A DNA stretch of 6,403 bases, from positions 1 to 6,403 of the forward strand of contig WGFP01000107.1 of NCBI GenBank assembly GCA_015492195.1. The letters are read 5' to 3'. Positions 1-6,314 of this stretch are shown in pieces. The notes beneath the pieces are model-generated. The model saw only the letters and a program-made list of their open reading frames with translations. It was not told the DNA's origin and did not search any database. The stretch comes from Acidiferrobacterales bacterium. Lineage in GTDB: Bacteria; Pseudomonadota; Gammaproteobacteria; Acidiferrobacterales; Sulfurifustaceae. A program made the position numbers and the translations under genes. Numbering within the stretch: the first letter of the stretch is position 1; each line of letters begins with the position of its first letter.

Positions 1-919
1 CTTCGAGCTTCGCGCGGCTGAGCTTCAGGTTGAGATGCTTGGGGCCGGTCGAATCCGCGGTGACGAACGGCAGGTTGATGTCGGTCTCGGCGACCGAGGA
101 GAGCTCGATCTTGGCCTTCTCCGCCGCGTCCTTCAGGCGTTGCAGGGCCAGGGGATCTTTGTGCAAATCGATACCGTTGTCCTTTTTGAACTCGTCGGCC
201 AGGTAATCGATGATGCGCTTGTCGAAATCCTCACCGCCCAGGAAGGTGTCACCGTTGGTGGACAACACCTCGAACTGGTGTTCATTGTCCACCATGGCAA
301 TCTCGATGATGGAAATATCGAAGGTACCGCCGCCCAGGTCATAGACCGCGATCTTGCGGTCGCCTTCCTTTTTATCGAGGCCGAACGCGAGCGCCGCGGC
401 CGTGGGCTCGTTGATGATGCGTTTGACATCGAGCCCCGCGATGCGGCCGGCGTCCTTCGTGGCCTGGCGCTGGGAATCGTTGAAATAGGCGGGCACCGTG
501 ATCACCGCCTCTTTGACCTCTTCCCCCAGGTAATCCTCGGCGGTCTTCTTCATCTTTTGCAGCACGCGCGCGGAAACCTCCGGGGCGGCCATTTGTTTGC
601 CCCTGACCTCGATCCAGGCGTCGCCGTTTTTCGCCTTGACGATCTTGTACGGCACCATCTTGATGTCGCGCTGCACCACCTCGTCGTCGAACTTGCGCCC
701 GATCAGGCGCTTGACCGCAAACACGGTGTTTTGGGGATTGGTGATCGCCTGGCGCTTGGCGGCCTGACCGACCAACACCTCTTTATCTTCCGTGAACGCC
801 ACCACCGACGGCGTGGTGCGGTCGCCCTCGCTGTTCTCGATAACGCGCACCTTGTCTCCCTCCATGACCGCCACGCAGGAGTTGGTGGTGCCCAAATCAA
901 TGCCGATTATTTTTGCCAT
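1..919 (-). CDS. dnaK: Molecular chaperone DnaK (Hsp70), N-terminal 306 residues, cut by the window edge
   Basis: Hsp70 binds exposed hydrophobic peptides in the cytoplasm in an ATP-driven cycle with DnaJ and GrpE. Only the start of the gene is present, covering most of the nucleotide-binding domain; the substrate-binding domain lies beyond position 1. The translation begins MAKIIGIDLGTTNSC, with the phosphate-1 loop GIDLGTTNS at residues 6-14, Lys70, Pro143, Arg151, Glu171 in INEPTAAALA, and the phosphate-2 loop DLGGGTFD with Thr199. All of these fall at the same numbers as in E. coli DnaK, so there are no indels in this part. The ATG at 919 has a strong GAGGA ribosome-binding site at 927-931 with 7-nt spacing. 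The gene follows grpE after 76 bp and has its own sigma-32-like promoter in that gap. Nothing in the visible part suggests a defect. Confidence 0.97.
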   Translation of the reverse strand, partial: MAKIIGIDLGTTNSCVAVMEGDKVRVIENSEGDRTTPSVVAFTEDKEVLVGQAAKRQAITNPQNTVFAVKRLIGRKFDDEVVQRDIKMVPYKIVKAKNGDAWIEVRGKQMAAPEVSARVLQKMKKTAEDYLGEEVKEAVITVPAYFNDSQRQATKDAGRIAGLDVKRIINEPTAAALAFGLDKKEGDRKIAVYDLGGGTFDISIIEIAMVDNEHQFEVLSTNGDTFLGGEDFDKRIIDYLADEFKKDNGIDLHKDPLALQRLKDAAEKAKIELSSVAETDINLPFVTADSTGPKHLNLKLSRAKLE

Positions 920-965
920 TCAAATATCCTCAAATTTGTTCAGGAATCTGTGTGTCAGTTCTCGA

Positions 966-991
966 ATGGGGCCGCCCAGCGGTTTTTCAAG
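966..991 (-). promoter_or_regulatory. Sigma-32 (RpoH) type heat-shock promoter of dnaK
   Basis: Read on the minus strand, a -35 element CTTGAAA (985-991) is followed by a 13-bp spacer (972-984) and a -10 core CCCCAT (966-971), continuing TTC. This matches every core base of the enterobacterial sigma-32 consensus CTTGAAA-N(11-16)-CCCCATnT that I am comparing with. The -35 starts 4 bp after the grpE stop codon, and the -10 lies about 47 bp before the dnaK ATG, giving a leader of roughly 40 nt that contains the GAGGA ribosome-binding site. The spacer contains a short inverted repeat, CCGC-TGG-GCGG. The motif is seen directly; its activity is inferred. Confidence 0.85.
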
Positions 992-995
992 TATT

Positions 996-1769
996 TCAGG
1001 TATTTTCCGCTGAATGCTCGGGGGTCGCTCCCTCCTTGGTCCGGGCCACGACCACCATCGCCGGGCGCAACACCCGGTCATGAAGGAGATACCCCTTCTG
1101 CACCACATTCACCACATGGTTGGGCGCCACCAGATCCGATTCCACGACGCTGATGGCCTGGTGCTTTTCGGGATCGAATTTCTCCCCCTTGGGGTCCACC
1201 GCGACCAGACCGAACTTCCGGAAAACGTCGTCCATGAGCTTCAGGGTGAGATCCAGCCCTTCATGCATCTTCCGCACCGCGGTGGTGTCACCCTCTTTCA
1301 ATTCCACCGCCCGGGCCAGTTCAAGGCTGTCCTTCACCGCCAGGAGTTCGGCGGCGAAGCGCTCAACCCCGTATTTGCGGGCGTTGGCCACCTCCGTTTC
1401 GGCGCGCCGGCGAACATTTTCCGTTTCCGCCTTGGCGCGCAAAAACTTATCCAAATTTTCCGCCGCCTCGGCGCGGGCGGCCTCGATTTCCGCCCGTAAC
1501 TGCTGCACCTCATGGGCCACCTCGAGTTCGTGGGCTTCCGCCGCAGCCGGCGCACCCCCGCCCTCCTGTGCCGGTTGTTTGCCCGGCGGCGCGGAAGAGG
1601 CAGCCTGCGCGTCGGCCGCTTCCGGCGTCCTCGATCGCTGCTCCCGGCACGATTCTACCCCCTCCGTCCCTGGCGTCGTGCCTCCCGCGGCACTAGCGCG
1701 TCCCTGCGCGTCGGATTGTGCCACGTCTTTCGGCTTGGTATCGGAAGTGTGTTCCGGCTTTTGGCTCAT
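996..1769 (-). CDS. grpE: Nucleotide exchange factor GrpE with a long disordered N-terminal extension
   Basis: GrpE is the dimeric exchange factor that releases ADP from DnaK and acts as a thermosensor of the chaperone cycle. The family signature is clear in the C-terminal beta domain: EKFDPEKHQAI (residues 197-207), then NHVVNVVQKGYLLHDRVLRPAMVVVA (217-242, given here in pieces: NHVVNVVQKGY, LLHDRVLRP, AMVVVA). Residues about 81-135 are rich in Glu, Ala and Arg with heptad-like spacing and form the long dimerising helix. At 257 residues it is longer than the usual ~190-210. The excess is an N-terminal stretch of about 80 residues rich in Ala, Gly, Pro, Glu and Gln, predicted to be disordered. 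No alternative in-frame ATG lies between the first codon and the helix. A GGAG at 1781-1784 is 11 nt from the ATG. The gene follows hrcA after 56 bp and precedes dnaK by 76 bp. Confidence 0.96.
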   Translation of the reverse strand: MSQKPEHTSDTKPKDVAQSDAQGRASAAGGTTPGTEGVESCREQRSRTPEAADAQAASSAPPGKQPAQEGGGAPAAAEAHELEVAHEVQQLRAEIEAARAEAAENLDKFLRAKAETENVRRRAETEVANARKYGVERFAAELLAVKDSLELARAVELKEGDTTAVRKMHEGLDLTLKLMDDVFRKFGLVAVDPKGEKFDPEKHQAISVVESDLVAPNHVVNVVQKGYLLHDRVLRPAMVVVARTKEGATPEHSAENT

Positions 1770-1819
1770 TGCACCATGTTCTCCATAAACAATTTAGGGA
1801 TTAAGAGCAACCAATGGCT

Positions 1820-1846
1820 ATGCGGTTATTGGCGGGGCGTTTCAAG
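1820..1846 (-). promoter_or_regulatory. Sigma-32-like promoter of grpE, overlapping the hrcA 3' end
   Basis: On the minus strand CTTGAAA (1840-1846) is followed by a 14-bp spacer (1826-1839) and CCGCAT (1820-1825), continuing AG. The -35 is a full match to the sigma-32 consensus, and the -10 matches CCCCAT at five of six bases. The -35 is written in the last codons of hrcA (Leu-Glu-Thr), and the -10 begins directly after the hrcA stop codon. The -10 ends 51 bp before the grpE ATG, nearly the same geometry as the dnaK promoter. Chance is less likely given this parallel, but CTTGAA inside a coding region is not rare by itself. Confidence 0.6.
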
Positions 1847-2896
1847 GTGTCCGGACTCCGAACCCTGAAGGCTAAGAGCGGCGCTCAACAGGCGGGCCGT
1901 GATATCCACAACGGGAATGACATGTTCATAGGCCATGCGGGTCGGACCGATCACACCCAGCGTCCCCACCACCTCGCCGTCCGCGCTGTAAGGCGCGGTG
2001 ACCACGCTGCAATCCTCCAAGACCTCATACCCGGCTTCGGAACCGATGAAGATTTTCACGCCGCCGGCGCGCATGCTCTGGTCAAGCAGATGCAAAAGAT
2101 CACGCTTGGTATTAAAAGCGTCAAACAGTTTGCGCAATTTATGGATATCCCCAAGATCGGGAATCTCCATAAGATTGGACTCCCCGCTCACGACCAGGTC
2201 TTCGGTTTCCTCCCGTTCGCCGTCGATCGCCTGGCGCGCCATATGGACGGCCAGATGTACGATCCGCTGCATGTCTTCCCCCGCCTGCTGGATCTCGTTT
2301 AACAACATACGCTTGACCTTGCCCAGACTGATGCCTGCATAAGCGTCGTTAAAATAATTGGCCGCCTGTTCCAGCTCAGACGGCGAATATTTCCTGTCGG
2401 CACTGATAATCCGGTTGTGAACGCTCCCGTCATCGGTGACCAGAATCACCAGGATACGTTGCCCGGACAGACCGATAAAATCGATGTGACGAAAGGCCGC
2501 CTTTTCGTCGCGGCGCGGCACCATCACAATACCGGCCAGTTTGCTTATCTTGGACATGATCTGGGAAGCCGAGCCGATCAGGTGCTCCGTGTCCTGAGGC
2601 GTCATCAGTTCGCCCTTGAGTTTGCGCACCTCGCTGGAATCCAGGGGCCTGACCTTGAGCAGGGTATCGACAAACACCCGATAACCCAGCTCGGTCGGCA
2701 CCCGCCCGGCCGAGGTATGGGGAGAGCTGACCAGCCCCAGTTCCTCAAGATCCGCCATGATATTGCGCACCGTGGCCGGGCTGAGCTCCAGCCCCGCCTG
2801 GCGTGCAAGCGTGCGCGACCCGACCGGCTGGCCGTCGGCGATATAACGCTCGATCAGCGTTTTAAGCAGGACTTCTGCGCGCAGATTCAGGGACAT
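1826..2896 (-). CDS. hrcA: Heat-inducible transcription repressor HrcA
   Basis: HrcA is a dimeric repressor that binds CIRCE operators and is kept active by the GroEL chaperonin, so that unfolded protein load relieves repression. The 356-residue protein has the usual length. The N-terminal winged helix-turn-helix (about residues 1-75) shows the family pattern: LKTLIERYIADGQPVGSRTL (11-30), then SPATVRNIMADLEELG (39-54) and SSPHTSAGRVPTELGYR (57-73). The rest is the GAF-like ligand or dimerisation region, ending with PYSADGEVVGTLGVIGPTRM and YEHVIPVVDITA, both typical of HrcA. The ATG at 2896 has a GAGG at 2905-2908 with 8-nt spacing. It is the first gene of the hrcA-grpE-dnaK cluster and carries a CIRCE element 21 bp upstream of its start, so autoregulation is expected. 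Confidence 0.97.
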   Translation of the reverse strand: MSLNLRAEVLLKTLIERYIADGQPVGSRTLARQAGLELSPATVRNIMADLEELGLVSSPHTSAGRVPTELGYRVFVDTLLKVRPLDSSEVRKLKGELMTPQDTEHLIGSASQIMSKISKLAGIVMVPRRDEKAAFRHIDFIGLSGQRILVILVTDDGSVHNRIISADRKYSPSELEQAANYFNDAYAGISLGKVKRMLLNEIQQAGEDMQRIVHLAVHMARQAIDGEREETEDLVVSGESNLMEIPDLGDIHKLRKLFDAFNTKRDLLHLLDQSMRAGGVKIFIGSEAGYEVLEDCSVVTAPYSADGEVVGTLGVIGPTRMAYEHVIPVVDITARLLSAALSLQGSESGHLETPRQ

Positions 2897-2914
2897 GGGA
2901 ACAACCTCACCGCA

Positions 2915-2944
2915 ACTTTAGCACTCCCTGTGGTAGAGTGCCAA
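2915..2944 (-). promoter_or_regulatory. Candidate sigma-70-type promoter of hrcA, embedded in the CIRCE operator
   Basis: On the minus strand TTGGCA (2939-2944, five of six bases of TTGACA) is followed by an 18-bp spacer and TAAAGT (2915-2920, four of six bases of TATAAT), with an upstream TG that would make an extended -10 (TGC-TAAAGT). A 17-bp spacer with CTAAAG is the alternative. Transcription would start near 2908-2909, so the mRNA leader would be only about 12 nt and begin at or just before the GAGG ribosome-binding site. That short leader is the main reason for caution; a start farther upstream, with CIRCE in the leader, is the other possibility. Confidence 0.45.
2918..2944. promoter_or_regulatory. 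CIRCE operator (HrcA binding site)
   Basis: The plus strand reads TTAGCACTC (2918-2926), nine bases (2927-2935), then GAGTGCCAA (2936-2944). The canonical CIRCE is TTAGCACTC-N9-GAGTGCTAA, so 17 of 18 half-site bases match and the spacer is exactly right. The single deviation is T to C at 2942. It lies 21 bp upstream of the hrcA ATG, where an autoregulatory operator is expected. Confidence 0.95.
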
Positions 2945-3152
2945 GCACGGCGTTTCACTGCGGATATTTCCAACCTTATTCTTACACGATAGAGAAACCC
3001 GCCCCCGGCGAAAGGCGACGCCACAGGCAGGACGGCGCGGCGAAACGTCCGGCCTTGCGGGCCCCGAGAAGCGGTGCCGGGACGTGCCGTTTACGAAGCC
3101 GAGGGCGCATATGATTGGCCCCGGCACCCCCGCGTGCTAGCTTATCTTTATC
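2945..3152. other. Divergent intergenic region with no recognised gene
   Basis: Together with the flanking sites this belongs to the 395-bp gap between the divergent hrcA and nadK starts. It is GC-rich, especially 3000-3135. I see no tRNA, no family-like protein in any frame, no LexA-type CTGT-N8-ACAG box, and no CTTGAA/CCCCAT pair upstream of hrcA. A short hairpin GGCC-TTGCG-GGCC occurs around 3050-3063. Open frames across it on the minus strand have no recognisable protein content and no ribosome-binding site that I can support. Confidence 0.5.
3115..3143 (+). promoter_or_regulatory. Weak candidate promoter of the nadK operon
   Basis: TTGGCC (3115-3120) and TAGCTT (3138-3143) are separated by 17 bp, with TG at 3135-3136 in extended -10 position. 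The match is four of six and three of six bases. If used, transcription would start near 3150 and the leader would include the whole palindromic repeat at 3155-3270. It is the best candidate I could find on this strand, but the match is poor. Confidence 0.25.
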
Positions 3153-3154
3153 TA

Positions 3155-3270
3155 GGGAACCTTCGAATAATACGCTCAACCGCCAAGTCGCCAAGAAAAA
3201 GGGGCGTTGAATATCAAAAAGAGAAACTTGGCGTTCTTGGCGGTTCAAGTTCAATTAATCAATACTTCCC
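3155..3270. repeat. 116-bp palindromic repeat with CGCCAAG units, MITE-like
   Basis: The inner arms are AACCGCCAAGTCGCCAAG (3178-3195) and CTTGGCGTTCTTGGCGGTT (3227-3245). The reverse complement of the second is AACCGCCAAGAACGCCAAG, identical to the first except that AA replaces T. Each arm holds two copies of CGCCAAG. The loop is 31 nt and A-rich. The outer ends are also inverted, GGGAA (3155-3159) and TTCCC (3266-3270), each directly flanked by TA. Outer segments between tip and inner arm are 23 and 25 bp, so the element is almost symmetrical. No protein is encoded. The TA flanks resemble the target duplication of Tc1/mariner-IS630-type elements, which is an inference. It ends 21 bp before the nadK ATG. 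Confidence 0.7.
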
Positions 3271-3291
3271 TAAATTTTGTGAATGAGAAAC

Positions 3292-4167
3292 ATGAAAAAA
3301 ACAATCAAAACCGTCGGCCTGTTCGGCAAATACCAGGACGATTCCGTCGGGGACTACATCGTACGCCTGAGCAAGGCGCTGCGCGCGCGCAAGCTCAATG
3401 TCCTGGTGGATGAAAACACCGCCGGTCTGATCAAGGAATCCGTCTCCAACCATCCGCTTGCGACCATCGGCAAGAAAATCGATCTCGCCGTCGTCATCGG
3501 CGGAGACGGGACGCTGCTGAACGTGGCGCGACACCTGGCCGCCGACAGGGTGCCCATCATCGGCGTGAACCAGGGACGGCTCGGGTTTCTGACGGATATC
3601 CAGGCGGACGACATGATCCATGAAATCGAAAAGATCCTGGACGGCGATTTCCGCAGCGAGGACCGCCTGCTGTTGCACGCCGAGATCATGCGTAAAGGAA
3701 AAATCGTACATGACGCTAATGCCTTCAATGATGTCATTATCAACAAAGGCAGGCTGGCGCGGATGATCGAATTCGAGACCTACCTCGACGGTGAACTCGT
3801 GAACAGCGCGCGCGGCGACGGGATCATTGTCGCCAGCCCCACCGGTTCCACGGCGTACGCCTTGTCTGCCGGCGGTCCGATTCTGCATCCGACCTTGCCG
3901 GCGATCGTGCTGGTACCGATCTGTCCCCACACCTTCAGCAACCGGCCGATCGTGGTCAGCGCCGACAGCGTGATCGAGGTGGTGCTGATGGGGCCCGAGG
4001 CGCAGCATGCGCAAGTGACCTTCGACGGCCAGCTGAATTACCCATTGGAAAACAACGACCGCATCTATGTGCGGCGTTTCCAGGCGCCTGTCCAGTTGCT
4101 TCACCCGTCCGGGCACAGCCATTACGATATGCTGCGGGCCAAGCTCCACTGGGGCAAACACCTCTGA
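3292..4167 (+). CDS. nadK: NAD kinase (ATP-NAD kinase)
   Basis: NAD kinase phosphorylates NAD+ to NADP+ in the cytoplasm and is the only de novo source of NADP in most bacteria. Counting from the ATG at 3292, the 291-residue protein shows the GGDGT motif at 70-74 with catalytic Asp72, the NAD-binding pair Asn146-Asp147 in FNDVIINKG, and the glycine-rich SPTGSTAYALSAGGP at 182-196, followed by the beta-sandwich domain ending FDGQLNYPL. An in-frame ATG at 3283 would add three residues. I prefer 3292 because the spacing to the KTVGLFG strand and the total length (E. coli has 292) fit the family, and a weak GAG at 3285-3287 precedes it. Neither start has a good ribosome-binding site. It is first in an operon with recN and the GNAT gene. 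Confidence 0.96.
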   Translation: MKKTIKTVGLFGKYQDDSVGDYIVRLSKALRARKLNVLVDENTAGLIKESVSNHPLATIGKKIDLAVVIGGDGTLLNVARHLAADRVPIIGVNQGRLGFLTDIQADDMIHEIEKILDGDFRSEDRLLLHAEIMRKGKIVHDANAFNDVIINKGRLARMIEFETYLDGELVNSARGDGIIVASPTGSTAYALSAGGPILHPTLPAIVLVPICPHTFSNRPIVVSADSVIEVVLMGPEAQHAQVTFDGQLNYPLENNDRIYVRRFQAPVQLLHPSGHSHYDMLRAKLHWGKHL

Positions 4168-4168
4168 C

Positions 4169-5842
4169 ATGTTGCAGTATCTCTACATCCAGGATTTTAC
4201 AATCGTCCACAAGCTCGAACTGGCGTTCGAGCCGGGACTCACCGTATTGACCGGCGAGACCGGCGCCGGCAAATCCATTCTTATTGACGCCTTGGCATTG
4301 GTGCTGGGCGGCAGGGCCGACAGCGGCGCGATCCGTCACGGCTGCCGGCGCGCCGAGATTACGGCGAGCTTCGCGCTTCAGCCCAAACAAGATGCGGCGC
4401 GGTGGCTTGCACAACACGAGCTTTTCGCCGATCAAGAGTGCATGCTTCGGCGCGTCATTGAAACCGATAAACCCTCCAAAGGCTTTATCAACGGCCGGCC
4501 GGTACCGATGCAGATGCTGCGCGACCTCGGTGAATTCCTGGTGGACATTCACGGCCAGCATGAACATCAATCGCTGCTCAAGCGCGGGAGCCAGCGCCAG
4601 ATCCTGGACGACTACGCCGGTCTCAACGAATCGCTTACATCGCTTGACGCCCACTATCGGGAACTGCGGTCGCTCGAAACCCGCCTGGAGTCGCTCAAAC
4701 GTCAGAGCGCCGACCGCAGCGCGCGCATCGAACTGCTGCGCTATCAGGTACAGGAGCTGAGGGCCCTGGATCTCAAGCCCGACGAGCTGCCGCAATTGGA
4801 AGAGGAACACGCGCGCCTGGCGAACGGCGCCGAACTGCTGGAAGGCGCGCAAACCGCGGTTCAGACCCTGTATGACGACGACGAAGGCTCGGCGGCACAA
4901 GTGCTGACGCGCACCATGAATAAACTTGAGGCCTTGGGTCAATACGACCCCAAACTCGGCGAAATCACGGCATTGCTTGACGAGGCCGTGATCCAGATCG
5001 ACGAAGCCGCCGCGCGGCTGCACCATTACCTGGACGGACTCGAACTGGACCCGAACCGCCTGCAATGGCTGGATCAGCGCCTGGCCTCGATTCATGATCT
5101 GGCGCGCAAGCACGAGGTACGTCCCGAGGAGTTGCCCGAAGTGCTGACACGTCTGGACACCGAACTGGGCGACATCGAGGACTTCGATGTCAATCTCGCC
5201 AAACTCGAGGAAGGCATACAAAAAGAACGCGCCGCCTACCTAAAAATTGCCGAAGATGTTTCACGCAAACGCAAAGCGGCGGCAAAAAAACTTGCCGACG
5301 ACGTGAGCAACCAAATGCAAGACCTGGGCATGCCCGGCGGGCGGTTCGAAGTAAATCTGACGGCGCTTCCGAAGGACGAACTCAGCCCACACGGCCTTGA
5401 GCGGATTGAATTCATGGTCAGCGCCAATCCCGGCCTGCCCGTCAAGCCGCTCAACAAAGTCGCCTCCGGCGGCGAGCTGTCGCGCATCAGCCTCGCGCTG
5501 CAAGTCGTCACCGCAAGCCTTGGGCGCATTCCGACCCTGATCTTCGATGAGGTGGACGTGGGCATCGGGGGTCGGGTGGCGGAGATCGTCGGTCAGCAAT
5601 TGCGCGCACTGGCCAAATCGCGTCAGGTGCTGTGCATCACCCATCTCGCCCAAGTCGCCGCGCTGGGCAACCAGCATCTGCAAACCAGCAAACGTCATCA
5701 GGACGGCGCCGCGCTGGTCGAGGTACAAGCACTTTCCGACGACAAGCGCGTGCAGGAAATTGCGCGCATGATCGGCGGCATCAAAATCAGTCATCAAACA
5801 CTGGCGCACGCCGAGGACATGCTGACCCGTGCCGCGAACTGA
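4169..5842 (+). CDS. recN: DNA repair protein RecN (SMC-like ATPase)
   Basis: RecN is an SMC-family ATPase that holds and processes DNA ends during RecA-dependent double-strand break repair. At 557 residues it has the family length (E. coli 553). Motifs in order: Walker A GETGAGKS (29-36), the RecN-typical DIHGQHEHQSLL (126-137), a charged coiled-coil region from about 150 to 390 interrupted by the short hinge, the ABC signature SGGELSR (433-439), Walker B LIFDEVD (457-463, catalytic Glu461), and the H-loop His492 in CITHLAQVA. The start at 4169 leaves a 1-bp gap after the nadK stop and matches the usual MLQYLYIQDF opening. There is no strong ribosome-binding site, so translational coupling to nadK is likely. 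No LexA box was seen nearby, so SOS control is not evident. Confidence 0.97.
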   Translation: MLQYLYIQDFTIVHKLELAFEPGLTVLTGETGAGKSILIDALALVLGGRADSGAIRHGCRRAEITASFALQPKQDAARWLAQHELFADQECMLRRVIETDKPSKGFINGRPVPMQMLRDLGEFLVDIHGQHEHQSLLKRGSQRQILDDYAGLNESLTSLDAHYRELRSLETRLESLKRQSADRSARIELLRYQVQELRALDLKPDELPQLEEEHARLANGAELLEGAQTAVQTLYDDDEGSAAQVLTRTMNKLEALGQYDPKLGEITALLDEAVIQIDEAAARLHHYLDGLELDPNRLQWLDQRLASIHDLARKHEVRPEELPEVLTRLDTELGDIEDFDVNLAKLEEGIQKERAAYLKIAEDVSRKRKAAAKKLADDVSNQMQDLGMPGGRFEVNLTALPKDELSPHGLERIEFMVSANPGLPVKPLNKVASGGELSRISLALQVVTASLGRIPTLIFDEVDVGIGGRVAEIVGQQLRALAKSRQVLCITHLAQVAALGNQHLQTSKRHQDGAALVEVQALSDDKRVQEIARMIGGIKISHQTLAHAEDMLTRAAN

Positions 5843-6314
5843 TCCGACGCAACCGGCGCCCTCCATTCGGCAGGCCGCCATCGGGGACGTGCCCGAGATC
5901 TACCATTTGCTGGAAATCTACGCGAGCCACGGCAACCTGTTGCCGCGTACCATGAGCGAGCTGTATCGCCATCTGCGCGATTTTTTTGTGATTGAAGTAA
6001 ACGGAAAAATCGCCGCGTGCGCCGCGCTGGAAATCTTTACCGAGGATCTCGGCGAAATCCGCAGCCTGGCGGTGGCCGACGAATATAAAGGCCGCGGTTT
6101 TGGGCGGCTTCTGGGACAACACCTGATGCAGGAGGCACGCAGAATCGGCCTGCGCCGGCTCATGGCGTTGACCTACGCGCCGGAATTTTTTCACAAACTT
6201 GGGTTTAAAACCGTCGCCAAAGACACGCTGCCGGAAAAAGTGTGGGGGATCTGTGTGAAATGCTACAAGTACAACAACTGCGATGAAACGGCGGTGTTGC
6301 TGGAACTACAGTAG
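5829..6314 (+). CDS. ArgA-like GNAT-family N-acetyltransferase with a C-terminal cysteine motif
   Basis: The protein is a single-domain acetyl-CoA-dependent GNAT enzyme of 161 residues. The acetyl-CoA site is SLAVADEYKGRGFGRLL (79-95), with the pyrophosphate-binding pattern KGRGFG at 87-92, and a second motif YAPEFFHKLGFKTV at 116-129. The sequence GEIRSLAV and the ending LPEKVW...C142-x2-C145-x5-C151-DE resemble the acetyltransferase domain of N-acetylglutamate synthase and short stand-alone ArgA-like proteins, but there is no amino-acid-kinase domain. It could therefore make N-acetylglutamate for arginine synthesis, or acetylate another substrate; this is not decidable here. The first possible start is GTG at 5829, since an in-frame stop lies two codons upstream. 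It overlaps recN by 14 bp and has GAGG at 5813-5816, 12 nt away, so it is probably coupled to recN translation. Confidence 0.85.
   Translation: MPRTDPTQPAPSIRQAAIGDVPEIYHLLEIYASHGNLLPRTMSELYRHLRDFFVIEVNGKIAACAALEIFTEDLGEIRSLAVADEYKGRGFGRLLGQHLMQEARRIGLRRLMALTYAPEFFHKLGFKTVAKDTLPEKVWGICVKCYKYNNCDETAVLLELQ

Noticed and set aside
972..987. Short hairpin (CCGC-CCA-GCGG) followed by five T on the plus strand, terminator-like
   Set aside because: The stem is only 4 bp, there is no plus-strand gene upstream, and the bases are explained as the spacer and -35 of the minus-strand dnaK promoter.
35..1153. Open reading frame of 372 codons on the plus strand opposite dnaK and the grpE 3' end
   Set aside because: It is antisense to well-conserved DnaK codons. 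Long open frames opposite hsp70 genes are a well-known by-product of codon bias, and the translation shows no recognisable family and no ribosome-binding site.
2945..2975. Sigma-32 promoter upstream of hrcA similar to those of grpE and dnaK
   Set aside because: Only partial -35-like strings (TTGGAAA, GTGAAA) occur and none is paired with a CCCCAT-like -10 at a valid distance.
2918..3254. Small minus-strand open frames upstream of hrcA (69 and 90 codons)
   Set aside because: They lie across the CIRCE site, GC-rich spacer and palindromic repeat, show no protein family features and lack supported ribosome-binding sites.
2945..3291. LexA/SOS box expected upstream of an operon containing recN
   Set aside because: No CTGT-N8-ACAG palindrome or close variant was found; a CTGT at 2928-2931 has no partner at the right distance.
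3259..4170. Open reading frame of 303 codons on the minus strand covering nadK
   Set aside because: It spans nadK almost exactly and runs into the palindromic repeat. The nadK motifs are unambiguous on the plus strand, so this is an antisense shadow.
3956..5221. Open reading frame of 421 codons on the minus strand opposite recN
   Set aside because: It is a shadow of the recN reading frame in high-GC sequence. The translation is low in recognisable motifs and the recN motifs are intact on the other strand.
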